The translations under genes and the position numbers were made by a program. Below the pieces are notes generated by a model. It did not search any database, was not told the DNA's origin, and saw nothing but the letters and a program-made list of their open reading frames with translations. This document shows, in pieces, positions 41,786 to 49,293 of a DNA stretch of 49,293 nt (positions are counted from its first letter, which is position 1; each line of letters opens with the position of its first letter). The stretch is taken from contig JAFDWO010000094.1 in assembly GCA_018268415.1 (NCBI GenBank), positions 1 through 49,293 of the forward strand. The letters run 5' to 3'. Source of the stretch: Actinomycetota bacterium. Lineage in GTDB: Bacteria > Actinomycetota > Thermoleophilia > Solirubrobacterales > 70-9.

Positions 41786-42986
41786 GGGGATCGTCAAGCG
41801 GCATTCACGGAAGTGCCCGTTCCATGACGGCAAGCGTTGTCGATGCGACGGAGGCTGGGAGGCCTGGGTCTACCTGGCCCGCGAGAAACGTAAGGTCCGG
41901 AAGACGTTCGCCCGCGAGGACGAGGCCAAGTCATGGCGGGCGGAAGCGTCGTCGGCGGCCGCCAAGGGCGGGCTGCGGGTCGTCGCCTATGACAAACGGA
42001 CTCTCTACGAAGCGGTCACGGAGTTCGTCTCCGGGATGGAGGCCGGGACGATCCGCCCCAAAGGCAAGGGGGCCTACAAGCCGAACACGGTCCGCTCCTA
42101 CGAGCGGGCCGTCCGTCTTCACCTTCGTGACTCCGAACTCGGGATGCTCCGACCGCCTGATGTCCGGCGCGACGATGTACAGGCCTTCGCGGATGGGCTC
42201 CTCGCCAAGATGGCTCCGCACAGCGCGAGCAACGCCCTCAATCCCGTGCAGGCGTTCTTCGCCCGCGGGCTGAAGGAAGGGAAGCTGGGGCACAATCCGA
42301 CCGAGGATGTCGATCTGCCGGCAGGGCAGTCGAAGCGCCCGCGGCGCATCGTCGCCCCGGCGGAGGCGGCCAGATTGTTGGCGGCGCTCCCGGCCGAGGA
42401 TCGACCGATATGGGCGACGGCGTTCTACGCAGGGCTTCGGCGTGGTGAGCTGCAGGCGCTCCGGTGCATGGACGTCGACCTGGGCGGCAGCCTGATCCAC
42501 GTCCGCAAGGGGTGGGACCAGGTGGAGGGGGAGATCGAGCCGAAGTCGGAGGCAGGCAAACGGACGATCCCGCTTCTCGCTGTCCTCCGTGACCATCTGG
42601 ATGAGCAGCTGCTCCGAACCGGGCGCAGTGGCACCGACCGGATGTTCGGGCGATCGGCCGACCAGGCCTTCTATGCGTCGACCATCGACGGGCGGGCGAA
42701 GCGGGCCTGGACCGCCCACAACCTGGCCGAGCGCGAGGTGGCGGAGGAGGAGGGCCGGCCGGCCGATCTGCTGACCATCCTCACCATGCACGAGTGCCGC
42801 CACACCTTCGCCTCGATCCTGATCGACACCGGGGCCAACCCGAAGGCGATCCAGGAGGTGATGGGGCACTCGAAAATCCAGACGACCTTCGACGTTTACG
42901 GACATCTGCTGCCCGGCAGCTACGACGACGTACGGGCGCGGATGGACGCCTATCTCTCCGCCTGCGAGCCGCTTCCGGCCGGCTGA
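41778..42986 (+). CDS. Tyrosine-type site-specific integrase
   Basis: A 402-residue phage-type integrase. An N-terminal arm-binding region with a Cys/His cluster (CPFHDGKRCRC) precedes a SAM-like core-binding domain (about 73-170) and the catalytic domain. The active-site set is complete: Arg221 (AGLRRGE), Lys256, His338 and Arg341 (HECRHTF), His364 (MGHSKI) and nucleophile Tyr374 (FDVYGH). It sits 84 bases from the right attachment repeat and reads toward it, the standard position. It catalyses integration and, with the excisionase-like protein, excision at the 68-bp repeats. Confidence 0.93.
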   Translation: MAEGIVKRHSRKCPFHDGKRCRCDGGWEAWVYLAREKRKVRKTFAREDEAKSWRAEASSAAAKGGLRVVAYDKRTLYEAVTEFVSGMEAGTIRPKGKGAYKPNTVRSYERAVRLHLRDSELGMLRPPDVRRDDVQAFADGLLAKMAPHSASNALNPVQAFFARGLKEGKLGHNPTEDVDLPAGQSKRPRRIVAPAEAARLLAALPAEDRPIWATAFYAGLRRGELQALRCMDVDLGGSLIHVRKGWDQVEGEIEPKSEAGKRTIPLLAVLRDHLDEQLLRTGRSGTDRMFGRSADQAFYASTIDGRAKRAWTAHNLAEREVAEEEGRPADLLTILTMHECRHTFASILIDTGANPKAIQEVMGHSKIQTTFDVYGHLLPGSYDDVRARMDAYLSACEPLPAG

Positions 42987-42990
42987 GACC

Positions 42991-43019
42991 TGGCTGACTG
43001 GCGCATTTACTGGCGCGCA
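42991..43019 (+). promoter_or_regulatory. Right integrase arm-type sites
   Basis: TGGCTGACTGGCGC (42991-43004) and ACTGGCGCGCA (43009-43019) repeat the motifs at 32324-32351 in the same orientation. They lie four bases after the integrase stop and 52 bases before the right repeat. Confidence 0.55.
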
Positions 43020-43070
43020 CCCGCTTTTTCGCGCCTCATCCGACTCGGCCGAATCGCCGGTTTTTGGCTC

Positions 43071-43138
43071 CACAACAGAAAACGCCCCTCCTGGGAAGGA
43101 GGGGCGCTTCTGGGGTTACTACAGGGAGGAGAGATATG
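43071..43138 (+). repeat. attR candidate (68-bp direct repeat)
   Basis: It differs from the left copy at three positions, two of them a compensated base pair in the stem (CGCCCCTCC/GGAGGGGCG). The final 38 bases, including GGGAGGAG and ATATG, are identical. Reading on into the chromosome gives a 12-codon ORF (MYLYICGSVGGR) from that ATG. Confidence 0.75.
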
Positions 43139-43542
43139 TATCTCTATATATGTGGATCTGTGGGAGGTAGGTGAGCCCAGTTGAGTCGTGGGCGCCAGAT
43201 GTGGGAAGCATCTAGGGCCATATTTACGACGCGGGACTCGACCAAGAAGTTCTTTGTTTACTTTCCTATCGGTTGCTCCGACTGAATCCTTGAACAGCGT
43301 ACGAACATATGTGCTGATTGTCTGTGAGGGGGGTCACAGAGGCCTCTTTTTTAGGGACTTTCCCCTGCTCAGACCCCGAATTTGGCTCGGCCATGGCAAA
43401 TAGGAGGCCTTCCTTGTATACCAGGTTGACAGGGTCGGCCCGGCGGGATCGTTAAAAGACCGTAAACGCCTGGTTGAGCTTCGCGGGGGAGGTGGGAAGG
43501 GTGCCCGAAACGGCGCTTCGAGGTCGCTGTAGCTTTTCGTCG
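43139..43542. other. AT-richer spacer between element and tlyA
   Basis: About 400 bases of lower GC than the surroundings, without a convincing gene. CTGTGA-GGGGGG-TCACAG (43322-43339) is followed seven bases later by six Ts (43347-43352), a possible rho-independent terminator on the plus strand. A small hairpin AGATG/CATCT lies near 43200. Confidence 0.45.
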
Positions 43543-44355
43543 ATGAAGAAGGCCCGGATAGACGCTGTTCTGGCCGACCGGGGCCTCTTTCCGTCGCGGT
43601 CCGCCGCCGCGGGCGCGGTCCGGGCCGGCGAAGTGCGCGTCGGCGCCGACGGGCCGGTCGCCCTCCGGCCGAGCCAGTTGGTCGAGCCGGAAGCCGAGTT
43701 CGTGCTTGAGGAGAGACCGCGGTTCGTCTCGCGCGGCGGGACCAAGTTGGAGAACGCGCTGGAGGCGCTCGCGATCGACGTCACCGGCCGCGAGTGCCTC
43801 GACGTCGGCGCCTCGACCGGCGGCTTCACCGACTGCATGCTTCAACGGGGGGCGGCGCGAGTCGCCGCGGTCGACGTCGCCTACGGTCAGATCGACGCTC
43901 GCCTGCGCAAGGATCCGCGCGTGACCGTGATCGAGCGCCTCAACGCCCGCGCCCTCGGCCCCGCCGATCTGCCGTTCCTCGCCTCGCTGGCGACCGTGGA
44001 CGTCTCCTTCATCGGCCTGAGCAAGGTCCTGCCGGCGGTAGCCACCTGCCTGGTGCCCGGTGGTGAAGTCCTGGCAATGGTGAAGCCGCAGTTCGAGCTC
44101 GAGCGCGGGCGGGTGGGGCGCGGCGTGGTCCGTGACCCCGCCGACCGCCAGGAGGCGGTGCTGAAGGTGGCGCTCGCCGCCCGTGAGCTGGGTCTACCGG
44201 TCCGCGGCATCGCCTCGTCGGGGCTGCCGGGGCCGAAGGGCAACCGTGAGACCTTCGTCTGGTGCGGCGGCGAGGGCCCGGCCGCGGCGGACCTGGAGGC
44301 CGCGATCGCCGCCGCGGACGCCGCCGGCGTCGATGAGGAGGCGAGCGAGGAGTGA
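43543..44355 (+). CDS. tlyA: TlyA-family rRNA 2'-O-methyltransferase
   Basis: A 270-residue protein with an N-terminal S4 RNA-binding domain (MKKARIDAVLADRGLFPSRSAAAGAVRAGEVRV, partial) and a Rossmann methyltransferase domain. The S-adenosylmethionine motif is CLDVGASTGGF (about 85-95), and the catalytic region includes DVSFIGL and MVKPQFE, with the K-D-K-like set of RrmJ-type enzymes. In mycobacteria TlyA methylates 16S and 23S rRNA and determines capreomycin sensitivity. ATG 43543 starts the S4 domain. No ribosome-binding site is visible. The next gene overlaps its stop. Confidence 0.9.
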   Translation: MKKARIDAVLADRGLFPSRSAAAGAVRAGEVRVGADGPVALRPSQLVEPEAEFVLEERPRFVSRGGTKLENALEALAIDVTGRECLDVGASTGGFTDCMLQRGAARVAAVDVAYGQIDARLRKDPRVTVIERLNARALGPADLPFLASLATVDVSFIGLSKVLPAVATCLVPGGEVLAMVKPQFELERGRVGRGVVRDPADRQEAVLKVALAARELGLPVRGIASSGLPGPKGNRETFVWCGGEGPAAADLEAAIAAADAAGVDEEASEE

Positions 44356-45194
44356 GGACCGCCGCGCTGATCACCCACTCGCACCCACCCGCCGCGACCG
44401 AGGCGGTGCCGATCGCCGCCGCGGCCGCCGAGGCGGCGGGATGGCGGTTGGTCGCCGACCAGGGTGAGTTGGACAAGCACGGTGCCGAGGCGGCCGGGGT
44501 CGGGCTGGAGCGCCCTGGGGAGGTGCCCGACCTCTGTCTCGTCCTCGGTGGCGACGGCACGATTCTGCACGCACTGCGTCGCTTCGCCGGCACAAGGGTG
44601 CCGGTGTTCGGCGTCAATTTCGGCACGGTTGGCTTTCTTGCCGCGGTCGAGCGCGCCCACGCCGAGGAAGGGATCAGGCGCGCCCTCGCCGGCGAGGTCG
44701 AGACGATCGAGCTGCCCGCGATCCGGGTCGAGGCGGGTGGGCACAGCGGCATCGGCTTCAACGACGTCACCCTCCAGCGCCGCCCGCACGACCGGGTCGC
44801 CGAGCTGAGCTATCGGGTTGCCGCGGACGAGGTCGGCCACGTGCGTTGTGACGGGCTCGTCGCCGCGACCCCGGTCGGCTCGACCGGCTACAACCTCGCC
44901 AACCACGGACCGATCCTCGCTTGGGGCGTGAAGGGTTACGTGGTCAGCTACATCGCCCCGCACTCGCTCACCGCGCGGGCGCTGGTCGTCGCGCCCCACG
45001 ACGTCCTCACCGTCGGCAACGCGCCCGACCGTGAGCCGGTCGAAATCGCCCTCGACGGGACCTCCTTCGGCGACCTCGAGTCCGGCGCCGAGCTGGAGGT
45101 CAGCTTCGTCGACTCCGCCGGCTGCCTCGCGCAGCTCCCGGGGACGAGCTTCTACGGGCGCATCCGCGACAAGTTCGGCCACCTGGCGGTCTGA
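44352..45194 (+). CDS. nadK: NAD kinase
   Basis: A 280-residue ATP/polyphosphate-NAD kinase making NADP from NAD. The family motif GGDGT (66-70) is followed by FGVNFGTVGFLAA, the NE/D region appears as GFNDVTLQRR, and DGLVAATPVGSTGYNLANHGPIL forms the substrate site. The C-terminus has the usual beta-sandwich (EIALDGTSFGDL). GTG 44352 overlaps the tlyA stop (GTGA). The order tlyA-nadK-recN is the conserved actinobacterial one, here with an exporter gene between the last two. Confidence 0.93.
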   Translation: MRTAALITHSHPPAATEAVPIAAAAAEAAGWRLVADQGELDKHGAEAAGVGLERPGEVPDLCLVLGGDGTILHALRRFAGTRVPVFGVNFGTVGFLAAVERAHAEEGIRRALAGEVETIELPAIRVEAGGHSGIGFNDVTLQRRPHDRVAELSYRVAADEVGHVRCDGLVAATPVGSTGYNLANHGPILAWGVKGYVVSYIAPHSLTARALVVAPHDVLTVGNAPDREPVEIALDGTSFGDLESGAELEVSFVDSAGCLAQLPGTSFYGRIRDKFGHLAV

Positions 45195-46726
45195 TGGAGC
45201 GCAAATGGTGGACGCTCGTCCTCGTCTCGGTGGCGACTTTCATGCTGCTCCTGGACGTGACGATCGTCAACGTCGCCCTGCCGGACATCCAGCGCTCGCT
45301 CCACGCCGGCCTCTCCTCCCTGCAGTGGGTGGTCGACGCCTACTCGCTGACGCTCGCCTCGTTTCTGCTCACCGCGGGCAGTCTCGGCGACCGGCTCGGA
45401 CGTCGGCGCGTCTTCACCATCGGCTTCGGCGTCTTCACCTTCGCGTCGTTTTTGTGCGGGATCAGCAACGACCCCACGCTGTTGAACCTCTGCCGGGGCC
45501 TGCAGGGGGTCGGCGGCGCGGGCATGTTCGCCACCGCCTTGGCCCTGATCGGCCAGGAGTTCCAGGGCAAGGAGCGGGCCACGGCGTTCGGCGTCTGGGG
45601 GGCGACGGTCGGCGGCGCGGTGGCGATCGGGCCGTTGATCGGCGGCGTGATCACCCAGAGCTTCGGCTGGGAGTGGATCTTCTTCGTCAACGTTCCGATC
45701 GGGATCGTCGCGATGTTCCTGACCGAGCGGAAGGTTCGCAACGTCTTCGGCTCAGAACCGGAACCGCCCGACCTTCCCGGCCTCGTCACCTTCTCGGCGG
45801 CCCTCTTCCTGCTGATCTTCGGGCTGATCCGTGGCAACCCGGAGGGGTGGGCCAGCCCGCCGATCGTCGCCTGCCTGGTCGGCGCCGTGATCCTGCTCGT
45901 CGCCTTCGTCGTGATCGAGATGCGCAGCCGCTGTCCGATGCTCGACCTGTCGCTCTTCCGCAACCCCGCCTTCAACGGGGTCTCCGCGGTCGCCTTCGCG
46001 CTCTCCGCCAGCCTGTTCGCGCTGTTCCTCTACATCACGATCTACCTGCAGGGAGTGCTCGACTACTCACCGCTCGAAACCGGCGTGCGCTTCCTGCCGC
46101 AGACGATCATCGCTTTCGTCGCGTCCATCCTCGCCGGGTCGCTTCTCAACCGGGTCCCGGTGCGGGTGCTCCTCGGCGCCAGCATGGCGCTGGTCGGCCT
46201 CGGCCTGCTGCTGATGCACGGCGTCACGCCCTCCTCGACCTGGACCGCGCTCCTCGCCGGCTTCCTCGTCGGCGGCCTCGGTGTCGGCGTCGTCAACCCG
46301 GCGATCGGGCAGTCGGCGATCGCGGTGGTGCCGCCGGAGAAGTCGGGGATGGGCTCGGGGATCAATTCGACCTTCCGGCAGGTCGGCATCTCCACCGGCG
46401 TCGCGGCGCTCGGCGCCGTCTTCCAGTCGCAGATCAACTCGAGGCTCGGCGAGTTGCTGCCACACGCCCCGCGCGGGCTCGGCGAAATCGTCGCGTCGGG
46501 CGGCTCGCGTGCGGTCGCCGCACTGCACCTGCCGCCGGGGGTCCAGGCGAAGGCGGTCCACGCCTCCGACATCGCCTTCGTCGACGCCTTGAACTCGATC
46601 CTCTTGATCGGGGCGATCGTCGCCATCGTCGGCGCCGTCGCCGGGCTTGCCCTCACCCGCTCCTCGGCCTTCGTGCAGCACGGCCAGGGCCAGGAGCCCG
46701 CAAATAGCGCTCCTGACGCCGCCTGA
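45194..46726 (+). CDS. DHA2-family (EmrB/QacA-type) MFS exporter
   Basis: A 510-residue inner-membrane antiporter with 14 predicted hydrophobic segments, the number typical of DHA2 drug exporters. It starts with LVLVSVATFMLLLDVTIVNVALPDIQ, the family's D1 motif, then motif A in GSLGDRLGRRRVF and motif C-like GPLIGGVITQSFGWEWIFFVNVPIGI. These proteins export drugs or other hydrophobic compounds with proton exchange. ATG 45194 overlaps the nadK stop (TGATG), so it is co-translated with nadK. Its position inside the tlyA-nadK-recN group is unusual. Confidence 0.9.
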   Translation: MERKWWTLVLVSVATFMLLLDVTIVNVALPDIQRSLHAGLSSLQWVVDAYSLTLASFLLTAGSLGDRLGRRRVFTIGFGVFTFASFLCGISNDPTLLNLCRGLQGVGGAGMFATALALIGQEFQGKERATAFGVWGATVGGAVAIGPLIGGVITQSFGWEWIFFVNVPIGIVAMFLTERKVRNVFGSEPEPPDLPGLVTFSAALFLLIFGLIRGNPEGWASPPIVACLVGAVILLVAFVVIEMRSRCPMLDLSLFRNPAFNGVSAVAFALSASLFALFLYITIYLQGVLDYSPLETGVRFLPQTIIAFVASILAGSLLNRVPVRVLLGASMALVGLGLLLMHGVTPSSTWTALLAGFLVGGLGVGVVNPAIGQSAIAVVPPEKSGMGSGINSTFRQVGISTGVAALGAVFQSQINSRLGELLPHAPRGLGEIVASGGSRAVAALHLPPGVQAKAVHASDIAFVDALNSILLIGAIVAIVGAVAGLALTRSSAFVQHGQGQEPANSAPDAA

Positions 46727-46756
46727 TCCGCCGCGGGTGGTGCTAAACCGGATCCC

Positions 46757-48439
46757 GTGCTGCGCGAGCTGCGGATCGAGAACCTGCTGCTGATCGAGCG
46801 GGCCGAACTGCGTCTCGACGAGGGGCTGAACGCGATCACCGGCGAGACCGGAGCGGGGAAGACCGTGCTCGCCCACTCGCTCGACCTGCTGATGGGCGGC
46901 AAGGCGAAAGCGGGGATCGTGCGGCCCGGCGCCGAGGAGGCCTGGGTCGAGGGCGTCTTCGACCTGCCCGCCGGGCTGCTCGGGGAGCCGGAGCTGGCGG
47001 AGCTCGCCGAGCGGCTGCCCGTGGGGGCCGACGAGGTGGTGCTGGGACGGCGGGTCTCGGCGGGCGGCCGGACCAGCGCCTTCGTCGCCGGGCGCGCCGC
47101 CACCGCGGCGGACCTGAAGGCGCTCGGCGGCCGACTGGTCGCCTTCTTCGGCCAGCACGAGCACCGCAAGCTGACGATCTCCTCGGCCCAGATGGAGGTG
47201 CTCGACGGGTTCGCCGGGACGAAGCACTTGGCGCTGCGCGAGGAGTACCGCGAGGCCCACCGCGAGGTCGTTCGGCTTGGTGCCGAGCTTGCCGAGCTGC
47301 GCGAGCGCGAGGGCTCGCGGGAGCGTGATCTCGACCTTTACCGGTACGAGCTCTCCGAGATCGAGGAAGTCGAACCGGACCCCGAGGAGCGGGCCGCGCT
47401 GGCCGCCGATCGCGAGCGACTGCGCCACGCCGAGGGTCTGCACGCGGCGGCAGCGGGGGCCCACGCCGGCCTGGCGGGGGCGGACCTCGAAGGCGGCGGC
47501 GCGGCGGCGGCGCTGGCCGTGGCCGAATCGAAGCTTGCCGCGGCCGGCGGCGTCGATCCGACGCTGGACCGGATCGCCGAGCGGGTCGCGGCGTTGAACG
47601 TCGAGGTCGGCGACGTGGCGGCGGAGCTGCGCGACTACGCGGAGACCATCGCCGCCGACCCGGGCGGGCTGATCGCCGTCGAAGAACGCCTGGAGGCGCT
47701 CGATCGCCTCGAACGCAAGCACGGCGGTAGCGTCGAGTCGGTGCTCGCCCACGCCGAGCGGTGCCGCGCCGAGATCGCCCGCCTGGAGGGGGCAGAGGAA
47801 CGCGGTGCGGCGGCGACCGCGGCGCTGGTCGAGGCCGAGGCGCGGCGGGCGAAGCTCGGCGGGAAGCTGAGCGCCGGGCGCGAGAAGGCGGCGCGGCCGC
47901 TGGAGAAGCGGGTGGCAGAGGAGCTCGCCACCCTGGCGATGGACGGGGCGCGCCTCCAGGTGGTCCTCGACGCCCATCCAGAGGAATATGGCGCCTCGGG
48001 TCGCGAGACGGTCGAGCTCCGCGTCGCCCCGAATCCCGGCATCGAGCCCGCGCCGCTCCGCGATGCCGCCTCCGGCGGCGAGCTCTCGCGGGTGATGCTG
48101 GCGCTCAGCGGCCTCGGCCCGGCGGCGGGCGCCGCGACGCTCGTGTTCGACGAGATCGACGCCGGGATCGGTGGCAACACCGCCCGCGTGGTCGGCGAGC
48201 GCCTGCGGGCCCTCGGCGCCGAGCACCAGGTCCTCTGCATCACGCACCTGCCCCAGGTCGCCTCTCTCGCCGACGTCCACTTCCGGCTCGAAAAGGACAC
48301 CGGTGCCGAGCAGGCGGTGGCGACCGTGGAGCGCCTCGCGGGCGAGGGCGTGGTCGAGGAGATCCGCCGCATGCTCGGCGGCGCGGGCGGCGACGAGGCC
48401 GCGACCAAGCATGCGCAGGAGTTGCTGAGGGCCGCTTAG
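46757..48439 (+). CDS. recN: DNA repair protein RecN
   Basis: A 560-residue SMC-like ATPase for double-strand break repair. Walker A is GETGAGKT (29-36), the N-terminal lobe contains FFGQHEHRKL typical of RecN, a coiled-coil arm covers about residues 155-390, and the C-terminal lobe has the signature ASGGELSRVMLAL and Walker B LVFDEIDAGIGGNTA with the D-loop and His switch in CITHLPQVAS. The GTG start gives the standard MLRELRIENLLLIERAEL opening. No ribosome-binding site is seen; the gap to the exporter gene is 30 bases. Confidence 0.94.
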   Translation: MLRELRIENLLLIERAELRLDEGLNAITGETGAGKTVLAHSLDLLMGGKAKAGIVRPGAEEAWVEGVFDLPAGLLGEPELAELAERLPVGADEVVLGRRVSAGGRTSAFVAGRAATAADLKALGGRLVAFFGQHEHRKLTISSAQMEVLDGFAGTKHLALREEYREAHREVVRLGAELAELREREGSRERDLDLYRYELSEIEEVEPDPEERAALAADRERLRHAEGLHAAAAGAHAGLAGADLEGGGAAAALAVAESKLAAAGGVDPTLDRIAERVAALNVEVGDVAAELRDYAETIAADPGGLIAVEERLEALDRLERKHGGSVESVLAHAERCRAEIARLEGAEERGAAATAALVEAEARRAKLGGKLSAGREKAARPLEKRVAEELATLAMDGARLQVVLDAHPEEYGASGRETVELRVAPNPGIEPAPLRDAASGGELSRVMLALSGLGPAAGAATLVFDEIDAGIGGNTARVVGERLRALGAEHQVLCITHLPQVASLADVHFRLEKDTGAEQAVATVERLAGEGVVEEIRRMLGGAGGDEAATKHAQELLRAA

Positions 48440-48570
48440 GCGGTTGGTTCCGCGCAGGGTTCAGGAGGTGGTCGAGGCGAGGGTGACCTCGGCTCGTGCA
48501 CCCGTCCGAGATGGCCCGCGGGCGCGCGTCGCCCCCCGACCCCGACCCCCGCACCCGTCCGAGCTGCGTC

Positions 48571-48622
48571 CCGGGCGCCTCATGGCGCTCCTGGCAGGCT
48601 GTGAGCGCCATGAGGCGCCCGG
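48571..48622 (+). terminator. Strong hairpin downstream of recN
   Basis: Two perfect 20-bp arms (48571-48590 and 48603-48622) flank a 12-base loop. It lies 131 bases after recN with no T-run. It is probably a terminator or mRNA end structure; the inner CATGGCGC also occurs in the 58-bp repeats at 10377 and 31361 in part. Confidence 0.5.
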
Positions 48623-48811
48623 AACGGGAGGGGTCGTGGGGAAGGCGACACAGGGATGAGGGGGGACACAGGGATGGGAGGAGGTCGGACCTCCGTGACG
48701 GGTCCGTGCGGCAGGGGTCACACCTGGCCCCGATCGGTCACGAAGACGCCGGGAACGTCACCCTTTCCGCAACCTTCGGTCCCTTTCCGGGCCGGAGAAG
48801 AGGGCCCGAGA

Positions 48812-48863
48812 ACACGTTCCGTACTTTGACCCTGCCATGGCAGGGTCAAAGTACGGAACGTGT
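48812..48863. repeat. Perfect 52-bp palindrome
   Basis: The 26 bases 48812-48837 are followed without spacer by their exact reverse complement 48838-48863, centred on CCATGG. Each arm includes ACGTTCCGTACTTTGACC. It could extrude as a cruciform or fold as a very stable RNA hairpin. Confidence 0.85.
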
Positions 48864-49053
48864 CCGTGAGCGTTGGACAACACGGGAGGAGGTGTGGAGT
48901 TCCCTGCGTCTCCGTGACGGGGTCCCGCTCCGGTGAGGGTCCCGTCACACTCGTGACCTTCCTGACGTCCTCGTGACGAGGTCCCTCTCTCGTCACACCC
49001 CCCGGGCCCCGAGACGCCGGGATCGGGGGGCCGCGGGACACGCGTCGAGTTTT

Positions 49054-49068
49054 GGTTGCTGAGCAACC
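49054..49068. other. Small hairpin in an AT-rich island
   Basis: GGTTGC-TGA-GCAACC is a perfect 6-bp stem within a GAGTTTTGGTT...AACCAAAC context that is clearly less GC-rich than its surroundings. It may be part of a structured transcript or a protein-binding site. Confidence 0.3.
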
Positions 49069-49293
49069 GAAACCAAACACGGAGATCCTTGAGCAATCGG
49101 AGGGTCGGGAGGAAGGGTGACGTTCCCGACGTCTTCGTGACGGGGTCTCCCTTCGGTGACGGTCCCGTGACGGATCGGTCGCACCCTCCGGCCCCCGGGG
49201 CCGGGATCGGGAGGGACCGTGGGAGCGCCGTGTCCCTCGCGTGAGGGATCCGCCTCACCCTCCCGCGGGGGTCCTCCGTGCTTCCCCCGGCCG

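Larger units (their letters stand above)
32173..43138. mobile_element. Integrated mobilizable element with ABC-3C cargo
   Basis: The element is bounded by 68-bp direct repeats (32173-32240 and 43071-43138), with a tyrosine integrase at its right end reading toward the repeat, paired integrase arm-site repeats inside both ends, an excisionase-like gene, a toxin-antitoxin pair and a replication-relaxation gene. Left-end cargo is a DUF4238 gene and the ABC-3C operon. The chromosomal neighbours (alkD-like gene on the left, tlyA-nadK-recN on the right) lack such genes. No conjugation or phage structural gene is seen, so it is probably mobilised by others or is a remnant. Exact ends depend on where in the repeat crossover occurs. 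Confidence 0.8.
48737..49147. repeat. Degenerate GTGAC-rich repeat family
   Basis: A unit of about 31 bases containing GTGAC-TTCC-GACGTC-TCGTGACG recurs at 48953 and 49117 in direct orientation (164 bases apart) and at 48737-48761 inverted. The sequences following the two direct copies are also related for over 50 bases (to GGGATCGGG). No gene is recognisable from 48440 to the window end; frames give Arg/Pro/Ser-rich strings. Confidence 0.5.

Noticed and set aside
43322..43352. Riboswitch or structured RNA in the spacer before tlyA
   Set aside because: Only a short stem with a T-run is visible; no known riboswitch core motif was recognised, so it is listed only as a possible terminator.
46067..48412. 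781-codon open frame on the minus strand opposite the exporter gene and recN
   Set aside because: Long antisense frames arise from high-GC codon bias; both plus-strand genes have full motif sets.

Overview
The window is high-GC DNA with long actinobacterial-style operons, frequent GTG/TTG starts and 1-4 base stop/start overlaps. The gene set (paired ribose-type ABC importers, M24 enzymes, actinobacterial tlyA-nadK-recN order) suggests a soil actinobacterium, perhaps Thermoleophilia/Solirubrobacterales. That assignment is an inference; no rRNA or intact tRNA is present to confirm it.

Region 1 (1-7661): the last 33 codons of a 2-oxoacid dehydrogenase E2 gene and its hairpin, then an operon for a ribose-type (CUT2) ABC importer (lipoprotein, double ATPase, two permeases) followed by an M24 creatinase/prolidase-fold enzyme and a LacI regulator. 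Two LacI-type palindromes exactly 90 bp apart sit at the operon promoter, and a related site precedes ppdK (7743-10361, pyruvate phosphate dikinase).

Region 2 (10473-27783): a LysR regulator divergent from a fumarylacetoacetate-hydrolase-family gene, then two large divergent operons sharing one regulatory region at 20763-20950. The leftward operon encodes a second CUT2 importer, an XRE-cupin regulator, a second M24 enzyme, an SDR and a beta-hydroxyacid dehydrogenase. The rightward operon encodes a third M24 enzyme, a D-2-hydroxyacid dehydrogenase, an SDR, an adenine-deaminase-like amidohydrolase and acetyl-CoA synthetase. Together they look like an uptake and catabolic island for an unidentified compound whose carbon ends at acetyl-CoA.

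Region 3 (27787-32144): a SHOCT protein, an XRE-cupin regulator divergent from a thioredoxin-reductase-like flavoprotein, an unknown protein, an isoprenylcysteine-methyltransferase-like membrane protein and an AlkD-like DNA glycosylase.

Region 4 (32173-43138): an integrated mobile element of about 11 kb bounded by 68-bp direct repeats, with a tyrosine integrase, an excisionase-like HTH protein, an RHH/PIN toxin-antitoxin pair, a replication-relaxation protein, a nested palindromic region that could be an origin or transfer site, and three tandem XRE regulators (the third broken by an amber stop). Its cargo is a DUF4238 protein and a three-gene ABC-three-component (ABC-3C) conflict system: HNH effector, MC6 middle component and DUF2326 ATPase. 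This is the most interesting system in the window.

Region 5 (43139-49293): an AT-richer spacer, then tlyA, nadK, a DHA2-type MFS exporter and recN, followed by about 850 bp of non-coding DNA full of palindromes, including a perfect 52-bp palindrome without a spacer.
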